Position numbers and translations under genes: made by a program
Notes under the pieces: model-generated
Database searches by the model: none
The model's input: only the letters and a program-made list of their open reading frames with translations
Told to the model about the DNA's origin: nothing
Assembly: GCA_903895595.1 (NCBI GenBank)
Contig: CAITUP010000037.1
Location: 1 to 34,679, forward strand
From: an uncultured Acetobacteraceae bacterium
Lineage (GTDB): Bacteria; Pseudomonadota; Alphaproteobacteria; Acetobacterales; Acetobacteraceae
Direction: 5' to 3'
Length of the DNA stretch: 34,679 nt
Part shown: positions 1 to 8,128 of the stretch, one piece after another
How the letters are laid out: each line of letters opens with the position of its first letter
How positions within the stretch are numbered: position 1 is the stretch's first letter

Positions 1-24
1 CTCTGGGTCTCTGGGACCTCTGGG
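1..24. repeat. Three close copies of the heptamer CTCTGGG
   Basis: The heptamer CTCTGGG occurs at 1-7, 9-15 and 18-24, separated by 1 and 2 bases. The array touches the window edge, so its full length is unknown. It could be the end of a longer tandem repeat upstream or chance in GC-rich DNA. The rest of 25-255 holds no gene that I recognise. Confidence 0.4.
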
Positions 25-255
25 TTGAAGACATGATCGCCACCGGCACGTCCATGCGGATTTTTCGGGACGCGCGCGCCGCGCAGACGATCGGGAATTC
101 GTTCGCGGGATGCGTGAATCCGGTAGGGACAAGCCCGGGGATGACCGATGGGGCGAATGACGGCGTTCAAGCGATTGCCCTGGCCCGGGCACGGCTGGCG
201 CCCGCGCGACGCCTGGGTAAACTGCCTTGAAACGTTCCAAGCAGGATCGCCCGCC

Positions 256-1032
256 ATGCCCACCATCGACACCGGCCGCATCGCCCTTTTCCACGAAGAC
301 ACCGGCTCGGCCAACACGCCCGTCCTGCTGCTGCACGAGCTCGGCGGCAGCAGCGAGAGCTGGGCCAAGGTTATCCCGCTGCTGGCCCCGCACCGCCGCG
401 TCATCGCCGTGGATGTCCGCTGTGCAGGCCGCTCCGAAAAACCGCCGGGCCCGTTCGAAATGGCGGACATCGCCGACGATTTGAACGATCTCGCGGATGC
501 GCTGCGAATCGCCCGCTTCGACGTCATCGGCGCCGCCCTAGGCTCTCTGGCCGGCGCGCTGCTCGCCATCCGCCACCCCGCGCGGGTGAAGAATCTGATG
601 ATGTGCGCCGTCGCGCCGGACATGGCGGGGCCGACCCGCGACTACGTCACCGAACGCGCCGGCCGCGTGCGCACGATGGGCATGCGCGGCGTCGCCGACG
701 CCAGCCTGAAGAATTCCTTTCCAGAGTCGCACGCGGCGGAACGCGCTGCCTATCGCGGCATCTACTTGGCGAACGATCCGAACGCGTATGCCGAATTGTC
801 GTTGGCGCTCGGGCGTCTGGAGATGACTCCGGCCGATTGGGGCCGCATCGCCGCCCCGACCTTGGTGGCCCCCGGCGCGCACGATTTCCTTTGGCCCCCC
901 GCCATCGGCCAGCAGGTCGCCGACCTAATTCCCGGCGCCCGCATGCAGATCATGACCGACGCCGGACATTTCCCGCATTTGCAGGCGCCCGAATCCTTGT
1001 CCCGGATGGCCATGGCCTTATTCTCCGGCTAA
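256..1032 (+). CDS. Alpha/beta-hydrolase fold protein with Ala at the nucleophile position
   Basis: A 258-residue protein with the layout of enol-lactonase-like alpha/beta hydrolases. It has an oxyanion-loop segment LLLHELGG, a strand-turn segment DVRCAGRSEKPP, a nucleophile elbow, a late Asp in APGAHDFLWPP and a C-terminal His in DAGHFPHLQ. The elbow normally reads G-x-S-x-G; here it reads G92-A93-A94-L95-G96, so the Ser is replaced by Ala94 while the acid and His are kept. The ATG at 256 was chosen because the fold begins directly after it; an in-frame ATG at 148 would add 36 residues of unconvincing sequence. The protein either uses another residue, has a non-hydrolytic role, or is inactive. 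Family assignment is firm; substrate is unknown. Confidence 0.85.
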   Translation: MPTIDTGRIALFHEDTGSANTPVLLLHELGGSSESWAKVIPLLAPHRRVIAVDVRCAGRSEKPPGPFEMADIADDLNDLADALRIARFDVIGAALGSLAGALLAIRHPARVKNLMMCAVAPDMAGPTRDYVTERAGRVRTMGMRGVADASLKNSFPESHAAERAAYRGIYLANDPNAYAELSLALGRLEMTPADWGRIAAPTLVAPGAHDFLWPPAIGQQVADLIPGARMQIMTDAGHFPHLQAPESLSRMAMALFSG

Positions 1033-1081
1033 ACCCCGGCATCCCGCGCGGCCTTACCGCGCTTAACGGAGATCGCGACCG

Positions 1082-1981
1082 ATGCGCCCATTCCCTCGGC
1101 TGGCCCTTTTGCTCACGGCCGGCGTCTTTCTTGCCGCCGCCGATGCCCCGCCGCCGTCCGACATCGTCGCCCGCCGCGGTGACGTGCAGCTGACCACTGG
1201 CGACATTCGGGACGCACTGGCCAAAGCCGACCCCGGTCTGCGTGCCCAGGTCATCGCCAACCCGCAGGCGCTGAATGAGTTCGTCAAGGAACGGATGCTG
1301 CGCCTGCTTCTGCTGAAAGAGGCCCAGGCCGCCAAATGGGAACAGAACCCCGACGCCATCGCCCGCATGGCCGAGGCGAAGGACACCGCGGTTGTGCAGT
1401 CGTGGCTGGGGTCGCAAGCCAAGGTCGACCCGGCCTATCCCAACGACGCCGAACTCGCCGCTGCCTACGAGGCCAATAAGGCTCGTTTCATCATCCCGCC
1501 GCAGTTCCATGTCGCGCAGATCGCGATCCTGGTGCCGGCTGGGTCCAGCAAAGAGGCCGACGAGGAAGCGCGTAAGAAGGCCCGCGATATCAGGGCGCAA
1601 CTGGCGAAACCCAAGGCCGACTTCGCCGAAATCGCGAAGGCGTCGTCGCAGGACAATGCGTCCGCGTCCAAGGGGGGCGACCTCGGCTGGCTGCGGGAGG
1701 ACCAGATCAAATCCCCCGTGAAGGAGACGATCAAAGGCCTGACGGCCGGCGCCACCAGCGAACCGGTGCGTGGCGTCGATGCCTGGCACGTGGTGAAGCT
1801 GCTGGAGACCAAGCCGCAGTCGCTGGTACCGCTGGATCAGGTGAAACCGCAGCTGAGCGCGGCGTTGCGTCAGGCGCGTACGCAGCAGGCGACGAACGCC
1901 TACCTCGCCGCGATGCTGTCCAAGGAACCCGTCCAGATCAATGAGATCGGTCTGGCGGCGAAGCTGGCCGCGCCGAAGTAA
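1082..1981 (+). CDS. Periplasmic parvulin-type peptidyl-prolyl cis-trans isomerase (SurA/PpiC-like)
   Basis: A 299-residue protein that begins with an export signal (residues 1-21, hydrophobic LALLLTAGVFLAAA). A helical SurA-N-like chaperone region follows (about 25-135), then a parvulin rotamase domain (about 140-245) with the typical FAEIAKASSQD and GGDLGWL segments. The family isomerises prolyl bonds and assists folding of exported or outer-membrane proteins. A GGAGA ribosome-binding site lies ahead of the ATG. It starts 49 bp after the alpha/beta hydrolase gene and ends 5 bp before the molybdopterin oxidoreductase gene, so co-transcription is likely. A second, related isomerase lies at 20466-21359. 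Which client proteins it serves cannot be told. Confidence 0.9.
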   Translation: MRPFPRLALLLTAGVFLAAADAPPPSDIVARRGDVQLTTGDIRDALAKADPGLRAQVIANPQALNEFVKERMLRLLLLKEAQAAKWEQNPDAIARMAEAKDTAVVQSWLGSQAKVDPAYPNDAELAAAYEANKARFIIPPQFHVAQIAILVPAGSSKEADEEARKKARDIRAQLAKPKADFAEIAKASSQDNASASKGGDLGWLREDQIKSPVKETIKGLTAGATSEPVRGVDAWHVVKLLETKPQSLVPLDQVKPQLSAALRQARTQQATNAYLAAMLSKEPVQINEIGLAAKLAAPK

Positions 1982-1986
1982 CCGCT

Positions 1987-4233
1987 ATGCCCCCGACCCA
2001 GATGCGGGAGGAACGGACCCGCAAAGTCACCGGCCGGGGGCGTTATACCGCCGACGAATGGCAGGCGGACCAGCGTTTCGCTGGCGCTGTCTTCGCGGTT
2101 TATGTCCGTTCTCCGCATGCGGCGGCGCGCATCGTGTCGGTGGATACCGCATTTGCCGCCGCTTTGCCGGGCGTGCTGCGGATACTGACCGCCCGCGACT
2201 GCGTCGAGGCCGGGTTCGGCCCGTTTCCGGTCATGAGCCGCTGGGGCGCCGTCCCCGCCCCGATGCGGCCGTCGCTCGCGGATGGCGCCGTGCATCATGT
2301 GGGGGAGGCCGTGGCCCTGGTGGTCGCGGAGACTCAGGCGCAGGCGCTGGACGCGGCGGAAGCGGTCGCGGTGACCTACGATGTCCGGCCGGCGGCTATC
2401 GGTCTGTCGCAGGCTTTGGCGCCGCATGCTCCAGCGGTGCATGACGCGATCCCGGATAACATCGTCTTCGCTCATCGCGCCGGGGATGCCGCCGCGGTCG
2501 AAGCCGCGATGGCCGCCGCCGCGGCGGTGATCGAGACCGAGATCGAACTGCCGCGCCTCGCCCCGATGATCATGGAGCCTCGGGCGACCGTCGCGCGCTA
2601 CGACGCGGCGACCCGAGCATATACGGTGCGCGTCCCGCACCAGGGCGTGAACGAAATCCGCCGCGACCTCGCCGCTGTCATGGGTTTGCCGACGGACCGG
2701 TTCCAGGTGCTGCCCGGCGATGTCGGTGGCGGCTTCGGACCGCGCAACAGCGTCTACCCCGACGTGCCCGTGCTGCTGCTGGCCGCGCGCCTGACCGGAC
2801 GGGCGGTTGCCTGGGCCGGCACGCGATCGGAGAGCTTCCTGACCGATCTGCAAGGCCGAGGCGTCCGTGTGCGCGGCCGGCTGGCCCTGGACGCCGATGG
2901 CCGCTTCACTGCCCTGGACGTCGGCTACGACGCCGATCTGGGCGCGTATGTCTCCCCGGTGTCGGTCATCGCCAACATCCACAATCCGCTGGCCTCCTTG
3001 ACCGGCTGCTACCGCATCCCGGTCGCGCACGCGGCCTTCCGGCTGGTGCTGACGAACGCGGCCGCCACCGGTCCGTATCGCGGCGCCGGCCGGCCCGAGA
3101 TTTCGCTGCTGGTGGAGCGGCTGGTGGACCTCGCCGCCCGCCGCCTGGGCGAGGACCCGTTCGTGACAAGGGCGCGCAACGCCATTCCGGCGGCGGCGTT
3201 CCCCTACACGCTGCCCAGCGGCATCCAATACGACAGCGGCGACTTCCACGCGCTGATGGACAAGGCGCGTGTGTCGTCGGACTGGGATGGGTTCCCGACC
3301 CGGTCCGCGACCGGCGTCGTCCGAGGTCGCGGCATGGCGCTGTTCATCGAAGTCTCCGGCGGCGGTGCCGCCCCGGATGAGGCCGCGCTGACCCTGTCCG
3401 CCCAAGACGGCGCCGCGCACCTGCGGATCGAAACCGTTAGCGGCGCCACCGGCCAGTCCCACCCCACCGCATTCTCCTCCATCGCCCGTTCCCGCCTGGG
3501 GCTGGCGGAGGAAGCCGTGACCCTGGCCGCCAGCGAAGCCACCACGCGGTTGAGCGGCGCCGGAACCTACGCGTCCCGCAGCACCATCACCACCGGCAGC
3601 TCCATCGCTCTGGCGGCCGAGGAGATCGCCGCGAAACTGCGCGCACTGGCGGCCCTGCGCGCGAATTGCGCGGCCGAGGATCTGCATCTGGCCGACGCCG
3701 AGGTCCGCCGTGCCGACGGCACCCCGGTGTGCGCGATTGTCGCGCTGCTTCGCGAACCCATCGCCGCCACCGGCCGTTTTGCCCCGACCAACGCCTTCGC
3801 CTCCGGTTGTCACGTCGCCGAGGTCGAGATCGATCCCGAAACCGGCGTCGCTCGCTTGGCCCGCTTCGTCGCCGTGGACGACGCCGGAGTCACGATCGAC
3901 CACACCGCCGCGCTGGCGCAGATCCAGGGCGGCATCGCGCAAGGCGTGGGGGAAGCGTTGTCGGAGGAAGCCGTGCTCGACGCCACCGGCCAACCCATCG
4001 CCGCCAGCCTGATGGATTACGCGGTGCCCCGCGCCGGCGATTTCCCCGATTACGACGTGCTGGAATGCAACACGCCCTCGCCGTTCAATCCCCTGGGCGT
4101 GAAAGGCATCGGCGAGGCCGGTACGACCGGCGCGTTATGCGCGGTCACCGCCGCCATCGCCGATGCGCTGGGCGACCGTCCCCTGCCGCCGATGCCGTTT
4201 ACGGCGCGTCGGTTGTGGGAGGCGTTGGGGTAG
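1987..4233 (+). CDS. Xanthine dehydrogenase-family molybdopterin-binding large subunit, without partner subunits
   Basis: A 748-residue protein matching the large (molybdenum cofactor) subunit of the xanthine oxidase/CO dehydrogenase family. The N-terminal a/b-hammerhead region contains RKVTGRGRYTADEW. Cofactor-binding motifs include GDVGGGFGPRN (from residue 244), PYRGAGRPE (Arg365) and GVKGIGEAGTTGA with the expected catalytic Glu at 710. Such subunits hydroxylate aldehydes, purines or other heterocycles using water as oxygen donor. They normally work with an FAD subunit and a 2Fe-2S subunit, and neither is encoded next to it here. The active-site loop is not the AYRCSFR type of true CO dehydrogenase, so CO oxidation is unlikely. 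Substrate unknown. Confidence 0.93.
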   Translation: MPPTQMREERTRKVTGRGRYTADEWQADQRFAGAVFAVYVRSPHAAARIVSVDTAFAAALPGVLRILTARDCVEAGFGPFPVMSRWGAVPAPMRPSLADGAVHHVGEAVALVVAETQAQALDAAEAVAVTYDVRPAAIGLSQALAPHAPAVHDAIPDNIVFAHRAGDAAAVEAAMAAAAAVIETEIELPRLAPMIMEPRATVARYDAATRAYTVRVPHQGVNEIRRDLAAVMGLPTDRFQVLPGDVGGGFGPRNSVYPDVPVLLLAARLTGRAVAWAGTRSESFLTDLQGRGVRVRGRLALDADGRFTALDVGYDADLGAYVSPVSVIANIHNPLASLTGCYRIPVAHAAFRLVLTNAAATGPYRGAGRPEISLLVERLVDLAARRLGEDPFVTRARNAIPAAAFPYTLPSGIQYDSGDFHALMDKARVSSDWDGFPTRSATGVVRGRGMALFIEVSGGGAAPDEAALTLSAQDGAAHLRIETVSGATGQSHPTAFSSIARSRLGLAEEAVTLAASEATTRLSGAGTYASRSTITTGSSIALAAEEIAAKLRALAALRANCAAEDLHLADAEVRRADGTPVCAIVALLREPIAATGRFAPTNAFASGCHVAEVEIDPETGVARLARFVAVDDAGVTIDHTAALAQIQGGIAQGVGEALSEEAVLDATGQPIAASLMDYAVPRAGDFPDYDVLECNTPSPFNPLGVKGIGEAGTTGALCAVTAAIADALGDRPLPPMPFTARRLWEALG

Positions 4234-4242
4234 GGGCAGGGT

Positions 4243-4332
4243 GATCGCATATGGCGGATCTCCGACATTTTCCGTCATGGTCGGGCCTGACCCGACCATG
4301 ACGAGCGGGGGCGCCAACGGTCATATGCGATC
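4243..4332. repeat. Nested intergenic palindrome (REP/MITE-like element)
   Basis: An outer inverted repeat GATCGCATATG (4243-4253) is matched by CATATGCGATC (4322-4332). Inside is a perfect 13-bp stem, CGTCATGGTCGGG (4273-4285) and CCCGACCATGACG (4291-4303), around a 5-base loop CCTGA. The element fills the gap between the molybdopterin oxidoreductase gene and the RES-Xre module. The inner stem resembles the palindromic intergenic repeats scattered through many alphaproteobacterial genomes. No T-run follows, so a Rho-independent terminator is not indicated. Confidence 0.8.
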
Positions 4333-4418
4333 CCCTTGGGGGTAGGGGTTGGTGGCCTTGATGTTCCGCTGGAATACCGGCTCGAACAAGCGTAAGATAT
4401 GCTCAAAGGAGCAGCCTC

Positions 4419-4904
4419 ATGGCTTATCTGGAAGCATCGTTTGCTGTGTCGTCCGGGCCGGCAGGCAAACCGCAGGCCTTGTCAGCCCTCGCCGTCTATC
4501 GCGCCAGCCCGCTGGAGCGCATTGCCATGGTGCGTCGCGGCATCCCGGCCGCGGAAGCGAAACGCATCTTCGCGGACCTGCACATCGGACAAAGCGCCGG
4601 CTTTAAAGCCCTGAATCTCTCCACCGCCACGGTCAACCGAAAGGCCAAGCACGGCGAAACCCTCTCCCCCGAAGAGAGCGAGCGGCTTGTCGGGTTCGCG
4701 CGGCTGGTGGGCCAGTTGGAGGCGATGGTCCAGGATTCCGGCGATCCGACGGACTTCGACGCCCGTGCCTGGATGGCGCGCTGGCTGACCGAACCGTTGC
4801 CCGCGTTCGGCGGCGTTCGGCCGGCCGACCTGGTGGACACGATGGAAGGGCAAGGCTTGGTTTCCGCGGCCCTCGCGCAAATTCAAAGTGGCGCCTACGC
4901 TTGA
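4419..4904 (+). CDS. Xre/MbcA/ParS-type antitoxin of a RES-Xre module
   Basis: A 161-residue protein with the order seen in MbcA/ParS/Xre antitoxins: an N-terminal helical region, a helix-turn-helix-like segment (about 60-95, including LNLSTATVNRKAKHGE), and the C-terminal antitoxin region (about 100-160) with ARAWMARWLTEPLPAFGG. This family binds and blocks its RES toxin and usually represses its own promoter. The ATG at 4419 is preceded by AAAGGAG, a good ribosome-binding site. Its stop codon overlaps the TTG start of the RES gene in the sequence TTGA (4901-4904), the usual antitoxin-first order. Family assignment is firm. Confidence 0.92.
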   Translation: MAYLEASFAVSSGPAGKPQALSALAVYRASPLERIAMVRRGIPAAEAKRIFADLHIGQSAGFKALNLSTATVNRKAKHGETLSPEESERLVGFARLVGQLEAMVQDSGDPTDFDARAWMARWLTEPLPAFGGVRPADLVDTMEGQGLVSAALAQIQSGAYA

Positions 4905-5386
4905 GCGTCACCGTCTGGCGGATCGCCACCGACACCAAAACCTACGAGGCCGACGATCTGTCAGGTGCCGGTGCGAAGGCGACGGGCGGGCGCTGGAATG
5001 CAGTCGGAGACGCCGTCGTTTACACGTCGGAGACGCAGGCACTGGCGTGCCTGGAGACCGTGGTTCACCTGAACGCCGGCGGCCTGCCGCTCAATCGCTA
5101 TCTCGTCGCCGTTACGATCCCGGATGCCGTTTGGGCGATTTCCCGGCTTCAACCCGCCGGCGGTCTCCCCGTCGGATGGGACGCCGATCCGGCCGGCCGG
5201 GTGAGCATTCTGTTCGGATCGGCGTGGATATGGTCAGGAGCTTCCGCCGTGTTGCGCATCCCGTCCGTCATTGTCCCGGACGAATATAACGTGCTGATCA
5301 ACCCGCATCATCCGGACAGCAGGGCCATTTCCGCCGTGAAAATTCGGAAATGGCTCTACGATCCGCGCCTGACGAAACTGGCGTGA
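4901..5386 (+). CDS. RES-domain toxin (NAD+-degrading family)
   Basis: A 161-residue RES-domain protein. The candidate active-site residues of the family are in place: Arg31 in GGRWN, Tyr41 in VVYTS and Glu52 in ALACLETVVH. Characterised RES toxins (for example MbcT and ParT) resemble ADP-ribosyltransferases and deplete NAD+ or modify a cellular target. Translation appears to start at a TTG at 4901 that overlaps the antitoxin stop; no in-frame ATG exists early enough to keep the first beta-strand, which begins VTVWRI. The rare start and overlap would keep toxin output low and coupled to antitoxin synthesis. The gene is full-length and converges on the monooxygenase gene with only 7 bp between stops. 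Confidence 0.92.
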   Translation: MSVTVWRIATDTKTYEADDLSGAGAKATGGRWNAVGDAVVYTSETQALACLETVVHLNAGGLPLNRYLVAVTIPDAVWAISRLQPAGGLPVGWDADPAGRVSILFGSAWIWSGASAVLRIPSVIVPDEYNVLINPHHPDSRAISAVKIRKWLYDPRLTKLA

Positions 5387-5393
5387 TTCGGGC

Positions 5394-7178
5394 CTACAGC
5401 GGCCCCAGTTTCCCCAGTTCCATCGCCTTGATCTGCAAGGCCAGGAACTTCGAGTTGATCCGGCATTGGCCCAGCCCGCCGGCGATGAACCACAGCCCCT
5501 CCTGCGGGGTGCGCTTGTACATGTTGTTCAGATCCCCGTTCTCGCCGATGCCCCAGACCTCGCCCAGACGTTCCACCATCGGTTCTCCCAGCGCGCGACG
5601 GACCAGTTCCATCTGCGGGTAATACCCGGTCGCCAGCACGATCACGTCGGCGGGCACAATGGAACCATCCTTCAGCAGCGCGCCTTCGGCGCAGAAGCGC
5701 TCGATCCGGTCGTATTGCAGCAGTCCGATCTCGCCCTTGATCATCAGCGCCGAACTGCCGGCATCGAGGTTGTAGCCACCCCCGCGCCGGAAATATTTCA
5801 TCTGGTGGCCGGACAGGTCGTCGCCGATATCGTGCTTGAAGCCGATGCTTTTCAGGCCCGAAATCAGTTCCTTATCCAGCTCGATCATCCGCTGCACGAC
5901 CGCCTTGTAGCCCTTGAGCTGCAACGGTGGCGTGGCGGCGGAAGCGACCAGATCGCAATCGTCCAGCAACCCGCCCTCATCCCACACCGCTTCGTTCAGA
6001 CGCGCGCTGGGGTCGATCGAGACGACGGTGGTGGAGCCGCGCTGGATCAACGTCGTGTGCACGCCGTGGCTGTACATATCCATCGCGATATCGTTGGCAC
6101 TGCTGCCGGTGCCCAGGATCAGGGCGTTCTTGCCCTTCCACGCCGCCCCGCTGTCGAAACCTTCGGAGTGGAAGACCTCGCCCTTGAAATCGTCCAGGCC
6201 CGGAACGTCGGGGATCATCGGGTAGGAGCTGACGCCGTTGGCGAAAACCAGATGTTTCGGTTTCACGACGCGAATGGTGCCGTCGCCGCGCTTGACCTCG
6301 GCGGTCCAGCATTTGTCGGAATCGTTCCAGGTGCCGCTGACAAACTCGGTGTCGGTCCAGCAATTGATCTCCATCGCGTCGGCGTAGAATTCGAACCAGT
6401 TCCCCAACATGTCCTTGGGAATGTATTTCGGCCAGGTCGGCGGAAATTCCATGTAGGGCAGGTGGTTCAGATGGATGGAATTATGCAGCGCGAGCGAATG
6501 GTAGCGCTTGCGCCAGCTGTCGCCGACATGCGGCCATTTTTCGACCACCAGTGTATCGACGCCGAGTTGGTTCAAACGAGCTGCGACGGACAGACCGGCC
6601 TGGGCGGCACCGACGACGAGGACGGTGGGTTCGCGGTCTTCGTAAGCGACGGCCTTGCGGCGCACATCGGCCCAGTTGGCGCCGCCGAAATTGCGGGAAT
6701 AAGCCGCACCGGTGGGGCGGTTGTCGCCGATCTTCTCCTCATGCCCCGCGATGGATTGCAGCGTGGTGGAGATTTGCCACGCCTTCATGCCTTCGTTGGA
6801 CGGCGACAACCGGACGATCCCGGCGCCGCGGCCGACGGCGGTTTCGAATTCGAAAATCGCCTCGATGGAGTCGGTGCCGAGGCGCTTGACGTTGCGCGGC
6901 TGCCGACGGTTCTGCGGGATGTGGAAGTTGCGGGCTTGCGTGCGTTCCTGTTCGGCCGCGAGCCGGCCGGCGATTTCGTCCTGGCCCTGGGTGGGGGTGT
7001 AATACCAGGTGAAGGCCAGGATATCGCGCCAGTGGGAGTCGGCGTGGAACAAGGCGGCGATGCGAGCCGTGTCGCGCGCGCTCAGTGCGGCTTCGAAGGC
7101 GGCGAGCCAATCGCCGGATTCATGCAAAGCTTGGCGGGCGGTCTGGAATTCCAGGTAGGCTTGGTCGAAATCGTTCAT
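5394..7178 (-). CDS. FMO-like FAD/NAD(P)-dependent monooxygenase with N-terminal NTF2-like domain
   Basis: A 594-residue two-part protein. Residues about 25-145 look like an NTF2/SnoaL-type cone domain (LFHADSHWRDILAFTWYYT). Residues about 183-590 are a flavoprotein monooxygenase of the COG2072 type. The FAD-binding glycine motif reads VVGAAQAGLS (190-195), with Ala where the second Gly of GxGxxG is usual. A second nucleotide-binding motif ILGTGSSANDIAMD (356-361) and the ATGYYP segment near the C-terminus are intact. Members oxidise ketones, amines or sulfur compounds; this one's substrate is unknown. The ATG at 7178 has GGAGG 8 nt upstream. It lies upstream of no same-strand partner and converges on the RES toxin gene. 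Confidence 0.92.
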   Translation of the reverse strand: MNDFDQAYLEFQTARQALHESGDWLAAFEAALSARDTARIAALFHADSHWRDILAFTWYYTPTQGQDEIAGRLAAEQERTQARNFHIPQNRRQPRNVKRLGTDSIEAIFEFETAVGRGAGIVRLSPSNEGMKAWQISTTLQSIAGHEEKIGDNRPTGAAYSRNFGGANWADVRRKAVAYEDREPTVLVVGAAQAGLSVAARLNQLGVDTLVVEKWPHVGDSWRKRYHSLALHNSIHLNHLPYMEFPPTWPKYIPKDMLGNWFEFYADAMEINCWTDTEFVSGTWNDSDKCWTAEVKRGDGTIRVVKPKHLVFANGVSSYPMIPDVPGLDDFKGEVFHSEGFDSGAAWKGKNALILGTGSSANDIAMDMYSHGVHTTLIQRGSTTVVSIDPSARLNEAVWDEGGLLDDCDLVASAATPPLQLKGYKAVVQRMIELDKELISGLKSIGFKHDIGDDLSGHQMKYFRRGGGYNLDAGSSALMIKGEIGLLQYDRIERFCAEGALLKDGSIVPADVIVLATGYYPQMELVRRALGEPMVERLGEVWGIGENGDLNNMYKRTPQEGLWFIAGGLGQCRINSKFLALQIKAMELGKLGPL

Positions 7179-7272
7179 GGGGTTGGCCTCCGGGGCGTCG
7201 CGTTGGGGGGATTATCGGCTGGCCCGGCCGGTGTGTCCATGTGGACCGCGGCAGCCCTATCGGCGCGAAGCC

Positions 7273-8052
7273 CTACCGAGGCACAATCCCGCAATCCACA
7301 TTATAAGTCTGCCCCGTAATATTCCGCGCCCCCGGCCCCGCGAGAAAAACTGCCATAGCCGCCATATCCTCCGGCTCATTGGGCCGCCGCAACGGAATAT
7401 CCTTCGTAAATACCCGTTCGGCTTCCTCCACGCTGATCCCCTGTTCCGCCGCCCGCTGCGCCAACATCGCCGTCACCAGCGGCGTCCGCGTCACCCCAGG
7501 ACAAATCGCGTTCACATTGATATCGTGCCGAGCCAATTGTTGCGCAGCGGTATAGGTCAGGCTGATGACGGCGCCTTTGCTGGCGGCGTAGGCCGCGTTC
7601 GATGTGCCCGCAAATCCTTTCCCGGCAATCGAGGCGGTATTGATAATCCGCCCCGTCCGTCGCGGAATCATCTCTCGCGCCACGCGTTGCAGGCAGAAAA
7701 ACACGCCCTTCGCGTTGACTCGATGGATGCGGTCCCAATCGGCCTCGGTCAGGTCCATGATATAGGCGCTGCGGGTCACACCGGCGTTGTTGATCAGAAT
7801 ATCGATCTGCCCGAACGCCGCGATCGCGGTCTTCACCATGGCATCGATCTCCCCGAGGTCCCCGACATCCGCGGCGACCCCGATCACTCGTTTCTGGCCC
7901 TGCGCCACCAGCTCCGCCGTTGCGTTCGCCGCCGCCGCATCGATATCTGCCGCCACGACGGCCGCCCCGGCCTCGGCCAGCGCCACGGCGCACGCCCTGC
8001 CGATTCCGCTGCCCGCGCCCGTAACCAATGCGACCTTGCCCGCCAATGTCAT
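7273..8052 (-). CDS. Short-chain dehydrogenase/reductase (SDR), classical type
   Basis: A 259-residue classical SDR. It has the cofactor motif TGAGSGIG (11-18), NNAG, an active-site Ser in NTASIAG and the Y-x3-K pair in AYAASKGA, followed by INVNAICPG. An acidic residue after the second strand (VVAADIDA) suggests NAD+ rather than NADP+. The start at 8052 is supported by AGAGGAA 8 nt upstream and by the fact that family members begin just before this point; the frame stays open upstream to 8208 without credible sequence. The substrate, an alcohol/ketone pair, cannot be named. It lies 94 bp downstream of the monooxygenase start on the same strand and diverges from the small membrane protein at 8129. 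Confidence 0.93.
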   Translation of the reverse strand: MTLAGKVALVTGAGSGIGRACAVALAEAGAAVVAADIDAAAANATAELVAQGQKRVIGVAADVGDLGEIDAMVKTAIAAFGQIDILINNAGVTRSAYIMDLTEADWDRIHRVNAKGVFFCLQRVAREMIPRRTGRIINTASIAGKGFAGTSNAAYAASKGAVISLTYTAAQQLARHDINVNAICPGVTRTPLVTAMLAQRAAEQGISVEEAERVFTKDIPLRRPNEPEDMAAMAVFLAGPGARNITGQTYNVDCGIVPR

Positions 8053-8128
8053 AGAACTGTTTCCTCTGCTTCCAGCGGAATCATAACCGACGTTGCCCAC
8101 AACGGGAACATGCCCGTAAGATCGCGGC

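Noticed and set aside
33..230. Open frame at the left edge that could be the tail of an upstream gene.
   Set aside because: The translation is low-complexity and matches no family I know; the frame is open by GC bias and nothing supports coding.
1900..3993. A 697-codon open frame antisense to the molybdopterin oxidoreductase.
   Set aside because: The translation is rich in Gly, Arg and His with no motif, typical of a shadow frame; the plus-strand protein has all family motifs.
4273..4303. The 13-bp hairpin as a Rho-independent terminator for the oxidoreductase gene.
   Set aside because: No T-run follows on either strand, and the stem is nested in a larger inverted repeat, which fits a repeat element better.
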